NCBI RefSeq assembly: GCF_014649655.1
Contig: NZ_BMTL01000037.1
Location: 1-64,000, forward strand
DNA: 64,000 nt
Source of the DNA: Streptomyces humidus
Lineage (GTDB): Bacteria; Actinomycetota; Actinomycetes; Streptomycetales; Streptomycetaceae
Reading direction: 5' to 3'
The translations under genes and the position numbers were made by a program. Below, in pieces: positions 24,591 through 33,767 of the stretch (positions are counted from its first letter, which is position 1; each line of letters begins with the position of its first letter). Under the pieces are notes generated by a model. The model searched no databases and was not told where the DNA came from. It saw only the letters and a list, made by a program, of their open reading frames with translations.

Positions 24591-25829
24591 ATGTCGGTCA
24601 CCCATGTCCCCGAGGCCGACGTCCTGCGCCGACAGGACCCCGAGCTGGCCGAGATCCTGCTCGGGGAACGGGAGCGGCAGGCGTCGACGCTGCAACTGAT
24701 CGCCGCCGAGAACTTCACCTCGCCGGCCGTGCTGGCCGCGCTGGGCTCGCCGCTCGTCAACAAGTACGCGGAGGGGTATCCGGGGGCCCGCCACCACGGC
24801 GGCTGCGAGATCGTCGACGTCGCCGAACGCATCGCCGTGGACCGCGCCAAGGCGCTGTTCGGGGCCGAGCACGCCAACGTCCAGGCCCACTCGGGGTCCT
24901 CGGCCGTGCTGGCGGCCTACGCGGCGCTGCTGCGGCCCGGCGACACCGTCCTCGCGCTCGGGCTGCCCCACGGCGGGCACCTCACCCACGGCTCGCCCGC
25001 CAACTTCTCCGGGCGCTGGTTCGACTTCGTCCCCTACGGGGTGGACGCGGAGAGCGGCCTCATCGACCACGAGCAGGTCCGGGCGCTGGCCCGGAGCCAC
25101 CGGCCCAAGGCGATCGTGTGCGGGTCCATCGCCTACCCCCGCCACATCGACCACGCCTTCTTCCGCGAGGTGGCCGACGAGGTCGGCGCCTACCTCATCG
25201 CCGACGCCGCCCACCCGATCGGTCTCGTCGCCGGGGGAGCGGCGCCCAGCCCGGTGCCGTACGCCGACATCGTCTGCGCCACGACGCACAAGGTGCTGCG
25301 CGGACCGCGCGGCGGAATGATCCTCTGCGGCGGCGACCTGGCCGAGCGGGTGGACCGCGCCGTGTACCCGTTCACCCAGGGCGGCGCGCAGATGCACACC
25401 GTCGCCGCGAAGGCGGTCGCGTTCGGCGAGGCGGCGACACCGGCGTTCCGTGTGTACGCCCACCAGGTGGTCGCCAACGCGAGAGTGCTCGCCGCCGCTC
25501 TGGAGAGCGAGGGGCTGACCGTCACGACCGGCGGGACCGACACCCATCTCATCACCGCCGACCCTGCCCCCCTCGGCGTCGACGGCCGTGACGCGCGGGG
25601 ACTGCTCGCGGCCGCCGGGATGGTGCTGGACTGCTGCGCCCTGCCGCACGCGCACGCCCGCGGCCTGCGCCTGGGCACCGCCGCGCTCACCACGCAGGGC
25701 ATGGGGGAGCAGGAGACCAGACGGATCGCGGCGCTGCTGGCGGGGGTGCTGCGGGGTGACATCGAGGGCCGGAAGGCCCGCGAGGAGGTGCGCGAACTCA
25801 CCCACGCGTTTCCGCCGTATCCGGGCTGA
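24591..25829 (+). CDS. glyA: serine hydroxymethyltransferase
   Basis: A 412-aa PLP enzyme interconverting serine and glycine with tetrahydrofolate. Signatures: LQLIAAENFTSPAVLAALGS, NKYAEGYPGARHHGGCEIVD, ADAAHPIGLVAGG and the Schiff-base lysine motif IVCATTHKVLRGPRGGMI. ATG at 24591 is chosen (GGAG at 24581-24584); the open frame continues 20 codons upstream without similarity. In Streptomyces a gene at this locus is a second glyA copy, so the main folate-cycle enzyme may be elsewhere. Confidence 0.92.
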   Translation: MSVTHVPEADVLRRQDPELAEILLGERERQASTLQLIAAENFTSPAVLAALGSPLVNKYAEGYPGARHHGGCEIVDVAERIAVDRAKALFGAEHANVQAHSGSSAVLAAYAALLRPGDTVLALGLPHGGHLTHGSPANFSGRWFDFVPYGVDAESGLIDHEQVRALARSHRPKAIVCGSIAYPRHIDHAFFREVADEVGAYLIADAAHPIGLVAGGAAPSPVPYADIVCATTHKVLRGPRGGMILCGGDLAERVDRAVYPFTQGGAQMHTVAAKAVAFGEAATPAFRVYAHQVVANARVLAAALESEGLTVTTGGTDTHLITADPAPLGVDGRDARGLLAAAGMVLDCCALPHAHARGLRLGTAALTTQGMGEQETRRIAALLAGVLRGDIEGRKAREEVRELTHAFPPYPG

Positions 25830-26003
25830 ACCGGGGTAGGCGTGGCCCGTGCGCACCCGCTCGCGCACCCCCCGTGCACCCCTGCGCACAGACTCACGTG
25901 AAACCATCGTCACTACCCGGCAGTCCTCACACATATGCGCCGTGCGGCAGACGATCGCTAGGGTGTGGGACTGAGATGGCCAGCGAGACCTGTGGGGAAG
26001 CCT

Positions 26004-27371
26004 GTGCGTGAATACCTGCTGACGCTCTGCATCACGGCCGCGGTGACGTATCTGCTGACAGGGCCGGTGCGCAAGTTCGCGATCGTGGCCGGGGCGATGC
26101 CGGAGATCAGGGCCCGTGACGTGCACCGGGAACCCACTCCGCGGCTCGGCGGGATCGCCATGTTCTTCGGTCTGTGCGCCGGGCTGCTGGTCGCCGACCA
26201 CCTGACCAACCTCAACGAGGTCTTCGAGAAGTCGAACGAGCCGCGCGCCCTGCTCTCGGGAGCGGCGCTGATCTGGCTGATCGGCGTCCTGGACGACAAG
26301 TTCGAGATCGACGCGCTGATCAAGCTGGGCGGCCAGATGATCGCCGCCGGCGTCATGGTCATGCAGGGGCTGACGATCCTGTGGCTGCCCATCCCGCTCG
26401 TGGGCACGGTCGCGCTGACCCAGTGGCAGGGCACCCTGCTCACGGTGGCGCTGGTCGTCATCACCATCAACGCGGTGAACTTCGTGGACGGCCTCGACGG
26501 CCTCGCCGCCGGCATGGTGTGCATCGCGGCGGCCGCGTTCTTCATGTACGCCTACCGCATCTGGTACTCGTACGGCATCGAGGCCGCCGCCCCGGCGACG
26601 CTGTTCGCGGCGATCCTGATGGGCATGTGCCTGGGCTTCCTGCCGCACAACATGCACCCCGCGCGGATCTTCATGGGTGACTCGGGCTCGATGCTGATCG
26701 GGCTGGTGCTGGCCGCGGGCGCGATCAGCATCACGGGCCAGGTCGACCCCGACGTGATGAAGCTGTTCTCGGGGTCCGAGCGCAACGCCGTCCACCAGAT
26801 GGTGCCGGTCTACATCCCGCTGGTGATGCCGCTGACGATCATCGCGATCCCGGCCGCCGACCTCGTCCTGGCGATCGTGCGGCGCACCTGGCGCGGCCAG
26901 TCGCCGTTCGCGGCGGACCGCGGGCATCTGCACCACCGGCTGCTGGAGATCGGCCACTCGCACAGCCGCGCGGTGCTGATCATGTACTTCTGGTCGGCGC
27001 TGATCGCGTTCGGCGCGCTGGCCTACTCGGTCAACTCGGCGTCCATGTGGATCGTCCTCGGCGTCGTGGCGCTCAGCGCGGTCGGCCTGGGGCTGCTTCT
27101 GCTGCCGCGGTTCACGCCGCGCACGCCGCGCTGGGCCGAGGCCTTCGTCCCGCCGCGCTACCGGCGGCGCCGGGCCGAGGCGCGCGCCGGGTCCGCTCTC
27201 ACGGCGGCCGCCGCCGCGGGCGCACCGGTCGCCGTGGGAGCGGCCCCGGTCGAGCGGACGCCGCAGTCGGTCCCGGCCCGCGAGCCGGGCACACACCGCA
27301 AGCTGAACGGCAGCACCGCCCTGTCGGAGCGGACCGCGCGGGTGCGTACCCAGGAGCGCGAGCGGGCGTAG
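26004..27371 (+). CDS. polyprenyl-phosphate GlcNAc-1-phosphate transferase (Rfe/WecA type)
   Basis: A 455-aa integral membrane enzyme of the MraY/WecA family that moves N-acetylglucosamine-1-phosphate from UDP-GlcNAc to a polyprenyl phosphate, the first step in teichoic acid or related polymer synthesis. About 11 transmembrane helices are visible. Family motifs: PTPRLGGIAMFFG, the Mg-binding GVLDDKFEIDALIKL, NAVNFVDGLDGLAAGM, IFMGDSGSMLIG and the HLHHRLLEIGHSH histidine box. A cytoplasmic Ala/Arg-rich tail of ~70 residues follows. GTG at 26004 (GGGGAAG upstream) gives the natural MREYLLTL start. The stop lies inside a 20-bp tandem duplication. Confidence 0.92.
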   Translation: MREYLLTLCITAAVTYLLTGPVRKFAIVAGAMPEIRARDVHREPTPRLGGIAMFFGLCAGLLVADHLTNLNEVFEKSNEPRALLSGAALIWLIGVLDDKFEIDALIKLGGQMIAAGVMVMQGLTILWLPIPLVGTVALTQWQGTLLTVALVVITINAVNFVDGLDGLAAGMVCIAAAAFFMYAYRIWYSYGIEAAAPATLFAAILMGMCLGFLPHNMHPARIFMGDSGSMLIGLVLAAGAISITGQVDPDVMKLFSGSERNAVHQMVPVYIPLVMPLTIIAIPAADLVLAIVRRTWRGQSPFAADRGHLHHRLLEIGHSHSRAVLIMYFWSALIAFGALAYSVNSASMWIVLGVVALSAVGLGLLLLPRFTPRTPRWAEAFVPPRYRRRRAEARAGSALTAAAAAGAPVAVGAAPVERTPQSVPAREPGTHRKLNGSTALSERTARVRTQERERA

Positions 27372-27395
27372 GGCGGCGCGAGCGGGCGTAGGGCG
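27356..27395. repeat. 20-bp tandem duplication across a stop codon
   Basis: Two perfect adjacent copies (27356-27375 and 27376-27395) of a 20-bp unit that carries the last codons and TAG of the transferase gene. Confidence 0.85.
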
Positions 27396-27458
27396 CGGCG
27401 CGCCGGCCGGAGCGGGGCCGGTCCGCGATCGCGCCCGACAGCGGGGCCGGTCCGCGGT

Positions 27459-28589
27459 TCAGCCCAGGCCCGGGGCCCAGGCCGTGTGGAGGGTGGCGCA
27501 GACCTCGCCCACGGTGGCCCGCGCGGCCAGCGCCTCCTTCATGGGGTAGAGAACGTTGTCGTCGCTCTCCGCGACGCTGTGGAGGCGGCGCAGGGCCTCG
27601 TCCACGGCGGTCTGGACCCGCCAGGCGCGCAGTTTGGCCAGCCGTTCGCTCTGGCGGGCCCGCAGGGCGTCCGCGGCCGGGTGCGCCCTCGGGGCGGGAC
27701 GGGGTGCGGGGCGGCCGGCCCTCCGGTCGAGCCCGAGGAGCGTGAGCGCCCCGCCCTGCCGGTCGGTGTGCGCCAGGAGAGCCAGCGCCCCGTCCTCCAC
27801 GGCCGAGGCGAGCAGGCGGGGGCGGTGCGGAGCGGGGGGCGGGTCGAGCCGGGGGTGCTGGACGTACATCCGGGGGGCGGGCAGGCCGGGTGCGACGCGC
27901 TCGCGCGTGGTCCGGGCCCAGACCCCGCGTGCGGCCCGTAACTTCGCCCGGCTCTCGCGGGCGGTGGCCCCCGCGGTGAGGCAGATGCTGAACCGGGCGG
28001 CCACCGCGTGCGCGTCCAGGCCGGCCGCGGTGGCCGCCCGCAGGTACTCGATGCCGCCCGCGACGGTGCGGGCGATCTCCAGCGCCGGGTCCGCGCCCGG
28101 TCCGGCCAGGCGGTGGCCGCAGACCGAGAGGCTCTGCCAGCGCGGCAGCTCGGCCAGGCCGTAGGCGACCACGTCCATGGCCAGTCGCAGCCTCGACCGC
28201 AGAGGGAGCCCGCCCGACCCGCGGTCCGGCACACCGCGGAAGACGTCGTTGCGGACCGCCCCGGCGAGCCGGCGGGCAGGGGTGCCGTGCTCCTCGGCGA
28301 CGAGCTGGTAGAGGAGCAGGAGCGGGGCCGCCGAGGCGTCGGCGGCCAGCGTGGGGAAGATCCGCGCCAGCCGGAGTCCGCCGAACAGCACCCGCATGTC
28401 GTCGATCGAGTCGACGGGCACCCCGCAGCGGCCGACCAGACCTCGGGCGTTGGGCGCGTCGGAGTCCAGGCCGGCCCGGGTGGCCAGGTCGAACACGACC
28501 GGCACGGTCCTGGCGCCGGCCCCCACCCGGCGCCGGAACCCGGCGTTGACCTCGCCCGCGGCGCCGAGAACGCTCACGGACACCACCAC
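27459..28589 (-). CDS. degenerate methylmalonyl-CoA mutase-like protein, no B12 domain
   Basis: A ~376-aa protein aligned by eye to the C-terminal two thirds of the acyl-CoA mutase TIM barrel: VPVVFDLATRAGLDSDAPNA (relatives: VAFDLPTQLGYDSD), GVPVDSIDDMRVLFGG, AGAVRNDVFRGV (relatives: TIQNDILKE), MDVVAYGLAELPRW, LSVCGHRLAGPGADP (relatives: ISGYHIREAGA) and the end VLYPMKEALAARATVGEVC. Active-site residues are altered (Gln of IQND is Arg, the Tyr-His pair is lost), about 90 N-terminal residues are absent, and there is no cobalamin-binding domain or partner gene. It is probably not a working mutase. The start is uncertain: GTG at 28589, 28586, 28583 or 28577, none with a clear ribosome site. 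It is divergent from the thioesterase. Confidence 0.65.
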   Translation of the reverse strand: MVVSVSVLGAAGEVNAGFRRRVGAGARTVPVVFDLATRAGLDSDAPNARGLVGRCGVPVDSIDDMRVLFGGLRLARIFPTLAADASAAPLLLLYQLVAEEHGTPARRLAGAVRNDVFRGVPDRGSGGLPLRSRLRLAMDVVAYGLAELPRWQSLSVCGHRLAGPGADPALEIARTVAGGIEYLRAATAAGLDAHAVAARFSICLTAGATARESRAKLRAARGVWARTTRERVAPGLPAPRMYVQHPRLDPPPAPHRPRLLASAVEDGALALLAHTDRQGGALTLLGLDRRAGRPAPRPAPRAHPAADALRARQSERLAKLRAWRVQTAVDEALRRLHSVAESDDNVLYPMKEALAARATVGEVCATLHTAWAPGLG

Positions 28590-29115
28590 CCGGGCCGGAC
28601 GGCGAAGGGCGGGACGACGACGGGCCGGACGGCGGCGGGGCGGGCCACGGCACAGCGGGCCATGGCGGGGCGGGCGGCGACCGGGGCGGCGGCTGTGTCT
28701 GTGGCGGCGGCTGTTTCCGTGGCGACGGTGATCGGCCGACCGCCGGTGTCGCGGCGGTCGGCGGTGCGCAGGCGGGCGTCCGGTCCGTGCCGACTCAATC
28801 CAGCCCCCTCCCCCCGCCCCGCCCGCCGGTCCGCGGCGGCCGTGTGCCTCCCAGCCTGATCGACCGCCCCGACCGACGGAACCCCTATTCCGCACCCCGG
28901 ACGCACGTCCCCGTCGAAGGCCAACGCCGCCCCGCCCGCGCCGACCGAGCCCGACGGCGCACGCGCTGCTGCGGGCGACGTCCGTCCGGTTCGGCCGGGT
29001 AGGGGGGTACGGGTTCGAATAGGGGTTGTCGGGGCCGCCGGGGGTCACGAAGCATGGGGCTCGAGACGACAGGCCCCTGGGGCGCAGTCCGACGGCCACC
29101 TGTACGAAAGGTTCC
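28590..29115. other. 526-bp divergent intergenic region
   Basis: A strongly biased GGC/CGG-rich spacer between the mutase-like gene and the thioesterase. Long open frames cross it on both strands, but their translations are Arg/Pro/Ala repeats without similarity. It presumably holds both promoters, which I could not place. Confidence 0.45.
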
Positions 29116-29886
29116 ATGGTGAGTGCCCACCGCGTTGACGAGAACCTGTGGATCCGACGGTTCCACCCGGCGCCCTCCGCGGCCACGAGGCTCGTGTGCC
29201 TCCCGCACGCCGGCGGATCGGCCTCGTACTTCTTCCCGGTCTCCAGCACGCTGGCCCCCGCGGTCGACGTGCTCGCCGTCCAGTACCCCGGTCGCCAGGA
29301 CCGGCGGCACGAGGCCTGTGTCGACAACATCCCCGACCTGGCGGACGCGGTGACGGCCGCACTGCTCCCGGTGGCCGACCGGCCACTGGTGCTCTTCGGC
29401 CACAGCATGGGCGCCGTCCTCGGGTTCGAGGTGGGGGCGCGGCTGGAGAAGGCGGGCGTCGTGCCGCTGGCACTGTTCGCCTCGGGCCGGCGCGCTCCCT
29501 CCCGTCACCGCGACGAGAACGTGCATCTGCGCAGCGACGACGGGATCGTCGCCGAACTCAAGGCGCTGAGCGGGACACAGGCCGCGGTGCTGGCGGACGA
29601 GGAGATCCTGCGCATGGTGCTGCCCGCCGTGCGCAGCGACTACAAGGCGGTCGAGACCTACCGGCACACCGGCGGGCTGCGGCTCGCGGTGCCGATCCAC
29701 GCGCACTTCGGGGTGGACGATCCCCTGGTCACCCGCGACGAGGCGCAGGCCTGGGCGGACCACACGAGCGGGGACTTCACGCTGCACAGCCATCCCGGCG
29801 GGCATTTCTATCTCGACGAGCAGGCTCCGCGGGTCATCGAGGCGATCGCCCGCGTGACGTCAGCGCATTCGCGCCCGGTTATCTGA
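29116..29886 (+). CDS. type II thioesterase (alpha/beta hydrolase)
   Basis: A 256-aa thioesterase of the TEII/RifR-GrsT class that usually removes stalled or wrong acyl groups from polyketide or non-ribosomal peptide carrier proteins. Features: CLPHAGGSASYFFPVSSTLA (oxyanion region), VQYPGRQDRR, nucleophile elbow LFGHSMGAVLGFEVG, Asp in HFGVDDPLVTRDE and His in HPGGHFYLDEQ. ATG at 29116 follows GAAAGG; GTG at 29119 is also possible. No polyketide or peptide synthetase lies in the window, so it is an orphan here, next to a LAL regulator typical of such clusters. Confidence 0.93.
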   Translation: MVSAHRVDENLWIRRFHPAPSAATRLVCLPHAGGSASYFFPVSSTLAPAVDVLAVQYPGRQDRRHEACVDNIPDLADAVTAALLPVADRPLVLFGHSMGAVLGFEVGARLEKAGVVPLALFASGRRAPSRHRDENVHLRSDDGIVAELKALSGTQAAVLADEEILRMVLPAVRSDYKAVETYRHTGGLRLAVPIHAHFGVDDPLVTRDEAQAWADHTSGDFTLHSHPGGHFYLDEQAPRVIEAIARVTSAHSRPVI

Positions 29887-30131
29887 GCTATCTGAGCGCT
29901 TACCGCGAACTTGTCTTTTCCCTTTCCGTCCGGGCCGGCAGATCGGTTGGCCGGATTTCCACCATGCCTGTCCGAAGCTTTTCGCCTGTTGACATCGGAG
30001 ATGGCCGGATGATTCAATCATGCGGGTTTGTGGCGTTTATGGAGAGGTGAACTGCCAAGAGTAATTAATTCCTCCCGTTGCGCGCCGCGGCCTCTGAATT
30101 GTTCCGATGGATACGGGGTGCTTGACAATTC
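29887..30131. promoter_or_regulatory. AT-richer promoter region of the LAL gene
   Basis: 245 bp with visibly lower GC than its surroundings, for example the TTTTCCCTTTCC run near 29911 and TAATTAATTC at 30063-30072. TTGACA at 30122-30127 is only 4 bp before the ATG, so it cannot be the -35 of a promoter for that start. A 28-codon open frame (29964-30050) has no ribosome site and is probably chance. Confidence 0.4.
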
Positions 30132-32921
30132 ATGGTGCTGATCGGGCGAGGCAAGGAAATCGACCGAACTCTCGCATCGTTCGACTCGGTCCGCTCCACC
30201 GGCAGGTCGCGGACGGTACTCGTCGAGGCGTCGGCGGGATGCGGCAAGACCGAGCTCCTGGGAGAGCTCGTCCGGCACGTGGAGTCGCTCGGGCACACCG
30301 TTCTGCACACCACCGCGACCGCGGAGGAGAGGGGCACCTCCCTCAGCGTGATCCGCAGCCTGGTCAACGGCGCCCCCTTCCCGGACGACCTGGTGCGCCG
30401 CTTCCACACCATGGGCGACACGGTGGCCCGCAGGATCGCGGCGGACGGCCACGACGAGGCCCGCCGGGACGCCGCCTGGTACGAACTGATGCGGACGTTC
30501 TGCACCCAGGTGCGCACGCTCGCCCGCCGCGAGCCCGTCGTGGTGGCGGTCGACGACATCCATCACGGAGACGCCGACTCCCTGCGTCAACTGCTCCACC
30601 TGGCCCGGCACTGCAGCGATCTCCCGGTGCTGCTGGCCTTCACCCGGCCGCTCGTCGGCGAGCCGGCAGGCCCCGGCTTCGGGGCTGAGCTGCTCCGGCA
30701 GCCGAACCTCGACCGGGTGCCGCTGTCCCGGTTCGACGTGCGGGGCGTCACCGCCTTCCTCGCCGAACTGGGACACCCGGTCGCCGACGCCGACACGGCC
30801 GAGCGGTTCACGCAGCTCAGCGGCGGCAACCCGCTGCTGCTGCGCGCCCTGCTGGAGGACGCCCGGCCGGAGCCCTGGGGCTCCCCGGGGCCGTCCCACG
30901 ACCCGTCGGCGGCGCCGAGAGCCGGGCAGGCCTACGGCAGGGCCGTCGCCGCGTGTCTGGACCGCAGCGGAGAGAAGGTGCGCGAGGTCGCCGGCGGGCT
31001 GGCCGTGCTCGGCGCCGAGTCCACCCCCGCCCTGCTCTCGCGCCTGCTCGACGTCTCCGCCGCCGAACTCACCGAGAACCTCCAGGCGTTGCGCGGGGCC
31101 GGCATCGTGTCCGCCGCCTCCTTCCAGCATCCGGCTGCCGAGCGGGCCGTCCTGGACTCCCTGGAGCCCTCCCGCCTGCTGGAGCTGCACCGGCGCTCCG
31201 CCGAACTGCTGCACGCCTTCGGCGCCCCGCCCGCCCTGACCGCCGAACACCTCCACCGGGCGGGACGGGCCGACGGCGCCTGGGCGGTCGGCGTGCTCCG
31301 GCAGGCCGCCGAACAGGCGCTGCTGGAGGACGGCGCTGACCGGGCCGTCTCCTACCTGGAACTGGCCCACGCCGCCGGCGAGGATCCGCTGGTCCGCGCC
31401 GAGATAAAGATCAGGCTCGGCTCGGTCGCCCGCCGGATCAGCGTCGCCGACGCGGAACGCCACGTCGACGACGCGCTGCGGGTGGTCAGGACGGGCCGGG
31501 TCGATCCGTCGGACGCGGGCGGACTCGGTGAACTGCTGCTCGCCCACGGCCGGTTGGGGCAGGCGCGCACCCTGATGGACCAGGGTCGGCGGCCCGCCGT
31601 CGAGACCGGGGGCGGCCGCCCCGCCCGCACTGCCCCCGCGGCCCAGCGCCCGCCCGTCGACGGCCCGGGCGTCGTCGTCCGGTTCGGCGGCCCGGCGGCG
31701 GGCCGCCAGTCGCGGCACATCACCCGCGCCGAGGGCCTCCTGCAGATCACCCGGCTCACCGACACCACCTTCGACGTCGTCGTCGACGCCGTCCGGACGC
31801 TGCTCGGACTCGGCGCCGTGGCACGGGCCCTGCACTGGTGCGACACGTTCCTGGGCGAGGCGGCGGTGCGGGAGGCGCCCGGCTGGGAGGCCGCCTTCGC
31901 GGCCGTCCGCTCCGAGGCCGCCCTGCACGCCGGCGACCTGGCCGAGGCCGAGCGCGACGCGAACCGCTGTCTCGCGCTGCTGTCCCAGCGTCGCCGGTCG
32001 GCCTTCGAGGCGGCGGCGATCGCCCGTCTGGTGACGGTCCATGTCGCCCGCGGCGACCGCGCGAAGGCGGCCCGGCTGCTGAGCCGCCCGGTGGCGGACT
32101 CCCTGCCGGACACCGTCCACTGGCTCCACTATCTGCGAGCCCGCGGGCTCTACCACCTCGCCGCCCGGCAGTACGACTCCGCCCTGCGGGACTTCCACGA
32201 GGTGGGCCGCGTCGCCGTGCGATGGGGCACGGACCGTCCCGCCCTGCTGCCCTGGCGCACGGACGTCGCCGAGGTCCTGCTGCGACTCGGCGAACGGGCT
32301 CACGGGCACCGGCTGGCCACGGAGCAGTTGTCCCTCGTCCAGCACGGCGCACCGCGCGCCCGGGGCGTCTCGCTGCGTCTGCAGGGCCTGGCCGGCAAGC
32401 CCGGAGCGCGGCTCGCCCTGCTCAACCGGGCCGCCGTCGAACTGAACCGGGCCGGCGACCCGCTGGAGCTGTGCCGCACCCTGTTCGACCTGGCCGACGC
32501 CTACCGGCAGGCCCGGCAGACCCGGCAGGCGGCGGGCGTCCTGCGCCGTGCGCGGCTGCTGGCCGAGAGCTGCGGACTGGAGCCGCCCCGGGACCGGATC
32601 GGGCTGCACGACACCCTGGACGCCCCGGTGGAGGGGGCCTCCGCGGAGCCGCCCCAGCAGCCCGGGCAGCCCGGTCCGCCTGAGCCGCCCGGCGGGCCAC
32701 CCCGACCGCCCGGACCGCACGCCGACTGGGAGCACCTCAGCGGGTCCGAACGCCGGGTGGCGAGCCTGGCCGTCGGCGGACACACCAACCGGGAGATCTC
32801 CGCACGGCTGCACATCACGATGAGCACGGTCGAGCAGCATCTGACACGTGTCTACCGCAAACTCGGCATCACCGGACGTGAGGATCTGATCTCGGAATTC
32901 CTCACGGGCGTCCAGATATGA
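30132..32921 (+). CDS. LAL-type LuxR transcriptional regulator
   Basis: A 929-aa large ATP-binding LuxR regulator. Residues ~1-180 are an AAA/STAND ATPase with Walker A ASAGCGKTE (K39) and Walker B EPVVVAVDDIHHGD. The middle ~600 residues are helical, TPR-like repeats (HLHRAGRADGAWAVGVLRQA and similar), with a Pro-rich linker at ~830-860. The C-terminal LuxR helix-turn-helix is LSGSERRVASLAVGGHTNRE through STVEQHLTRVYRKLGI. LALs commonly activate antibiotic clusters after ligand or ATP binding. The ATG at 30132 lacks a strong ribosome site. The likely target is the adjacent thioesterase or a distant cluster. Confidence 0.92.
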   Translation: MVLIGRGKEIDRTLASFDSVRSTGRSRTVLVEASAGCGKTELLGELVRHVESLGHTVLHTTATAEERGTSLSVIRSLVNGAPFPDDLVRRFHTMGDTVARRIAADGHDEARRDAAWYELMRTFCTQVRTLARREPVVVAVDDIHHGDADSLRQLLHLARHCSDLPVLLAFTRPLVGEPAGPGFGAELLRQPNLDRVPLSRFDVRGVTAFLAELGHPVADADTAERFTQLSGGNPLLLRALLEDARPEPWGSPGPSHDPSAAPRAGQAYGRAVAACLDRSGEKVREVAGGLAVLGAESTPALLSRLLDVSAAELTENLQALRGAGIVSAASFQHPAAERAVLDSLEPSRLLELHRRSAELLHAFGAPPALTAEHLHRAGRADGAWAVGVLRQAAEQALLEDGADRAVSYLELAHAAGEDPLVRAEIKIRLGSVARRISVADAERHVDDALRVVRTGRVDPSDAGGLGELLLAHGRLGQARTLMDQGRRPAVETGGGRPARTAPAAQRPPVDGPGVVVRFGGPAAGRQSRHITRAEGLLQITRLTDTTFDVVVDAVRTLLGLGAVARALHWCDTFLGEAAVREAPGWEAAFAAVRSEAALHAGDLAEAERDANRCLALLSQRRRSAFEAAAIARLVTVHVARGDRAKAARLLSRPVADSLPDTVHWLHYLRARGLYHLAARQYDSALRDFHEVGRVAVRWGTDRPALLPWRTDVAEVLLRLGERAHGHRLATEQLSLVQHGAPRARGVSLRLQGLAGKPGARLALLNRAAVELNRAGDPLELCRTLFDLADAYRQARQTRQAAGVLRRARLLAESCGLEPPRDRIGLHDTLDAPVEGASAEPPQQPGQPGPPEPPGGPPRPPGPHADWEHLSGSERRVASLAVGGHTNREISARLHITMSTVEQHLTRVYRKLGITGREDLISEFLTGVQI

Positions 32922-33353
32922 GGAGCCGACGGATATGGGGAGCGGCCGTAATGAGGAGCGGCCGTTATGAGAGGTGTCCGGTGGTGAGGGGCGGGCGGAT
33001 GTGACCGCGGCCGGGGCCCCGTGCGCGCTCCCCGCAAGGTAAGAATCTGACTAGAGCATTGCCAAGTCGTGGGGGAAGGCTGGGTGGGCAAACAGCGGCA
33101 ATACCAGACAAGACGCCCGTGATTCCGCACAGACGCGCACGGCCACTCTCATGTGTGACAGTGAGCACACTCCATAGGTAAAGACCTCATCAAATAGTTT
33201 GTGATACGGTTCACGAGTACCCCCGGACAGAGCCGCTGGACCGCATCACGACGGTCCGTCGGAGCGAGGCGGCGTGAGGTCTTTCGCCCCTCGTACCGGG
33301 ACTACGCTCGTCCATGACGACACCCTGCCCCCCTTGATTGCGGAGTTGCCGCC
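32922..33353. promoter_or_regulatory. upstream region of the atp operon
   Basis: 432 bp without a gene. The part 33150-33220 is relatively AT-rich and is the best place for the operon promoter. It contains TGTGA-N6-TCAC at 33200-33214, which resembles a CRP-type site. TAGGTA at 33175-33180 is a -10-like box, but the spacing to GTGACA (33155-33160) is only 14 bp. I do not assign a promoter firmly. Confidence 0.4.
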
Positions 33354-33767
33354 ATGCAGTCCAACGACGTACGAACGCTCGTGCACTGTGCCCTGCCCAC
33401 CGCTGTCGCGGGTGTGGCGGGAGTCGCGGTGAGCGCCGCCGTCGCCGGCGGCAAGGGAGCGCTCGGCGCCGTCTTCGGTGCGCTGCTCGTCCTGCTGTTC
33501 ATGGGGGGCGGACTGGTGGTGCTGCTGCGCACCGCGCGCCAGTTTCCTCATCTGTTCCAGTCGATGGGGCTGTTGCTCTACACCACGCAGATCCTGTTGC
33601 TGATGATCGTCCTGATCACTTTCAAGGGGACCTCGGTCTTCGATCCGAAATGCTTCGCGTTCACGCTGCTCGCCGCCACCCTCGTGTGGATCGCGGCCCA
33701 GGTGCGTTCGCACATGAAGGCCAAGATCCTCTACGTCGAGCCGGACTCCGCCCGGACGTCGTCGTGA
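33354..33767 (+). CDS. atpI: ATP synthase accessory protein AtpI-like
   Basis: A 137-aa membrane protein at the head of the ATP synthase operon. Four transmembrane helices are visible (ALPTAVAGVAGVAVSAAVAG, VFGALLVLLFMGGGLVVLL, LLLYTTQILLLMIVLIT and FTLLAATLVWIAAQV). AtpI proteins help assemble the c-ring or aid Mg uptake; the exact role in Streptomyces is unclear. Similarity to E. coli AtpI is low, and the call rests on topology and position. Confidence 0.8.
   Translation: MQSNDVRTLVHCALPTAVAGVAGVAVSAAVAGGKGALGAVFGALLVLLFMGGGLVVLLRTARQFPHLFQSMGLLLYTTQILLLMIVLITFKGTSVFDPKCFAFTLLAATLVWIAAQVRSHMKAKILYVEPDSARTSS

Noticed and set aside
24549..27296. 915-codon minus frame opposite glyA and the transferase
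   Set aside because: His/Arg/Asp/Gly-rich shadow with no similarity; plus-strand genes are unambiguous.
29964..30050. 28-codon peptide before the LAL gene
   Set aside because: No ribosome binding site and no similarity; probably chance in an AT-richer promoter region.
30122..30127. TTGACA box as promoter -35 for the LAL gene
   Set aside because: It lies 4 bp before the ATG, leaving no room for a -10 box and transcript start.
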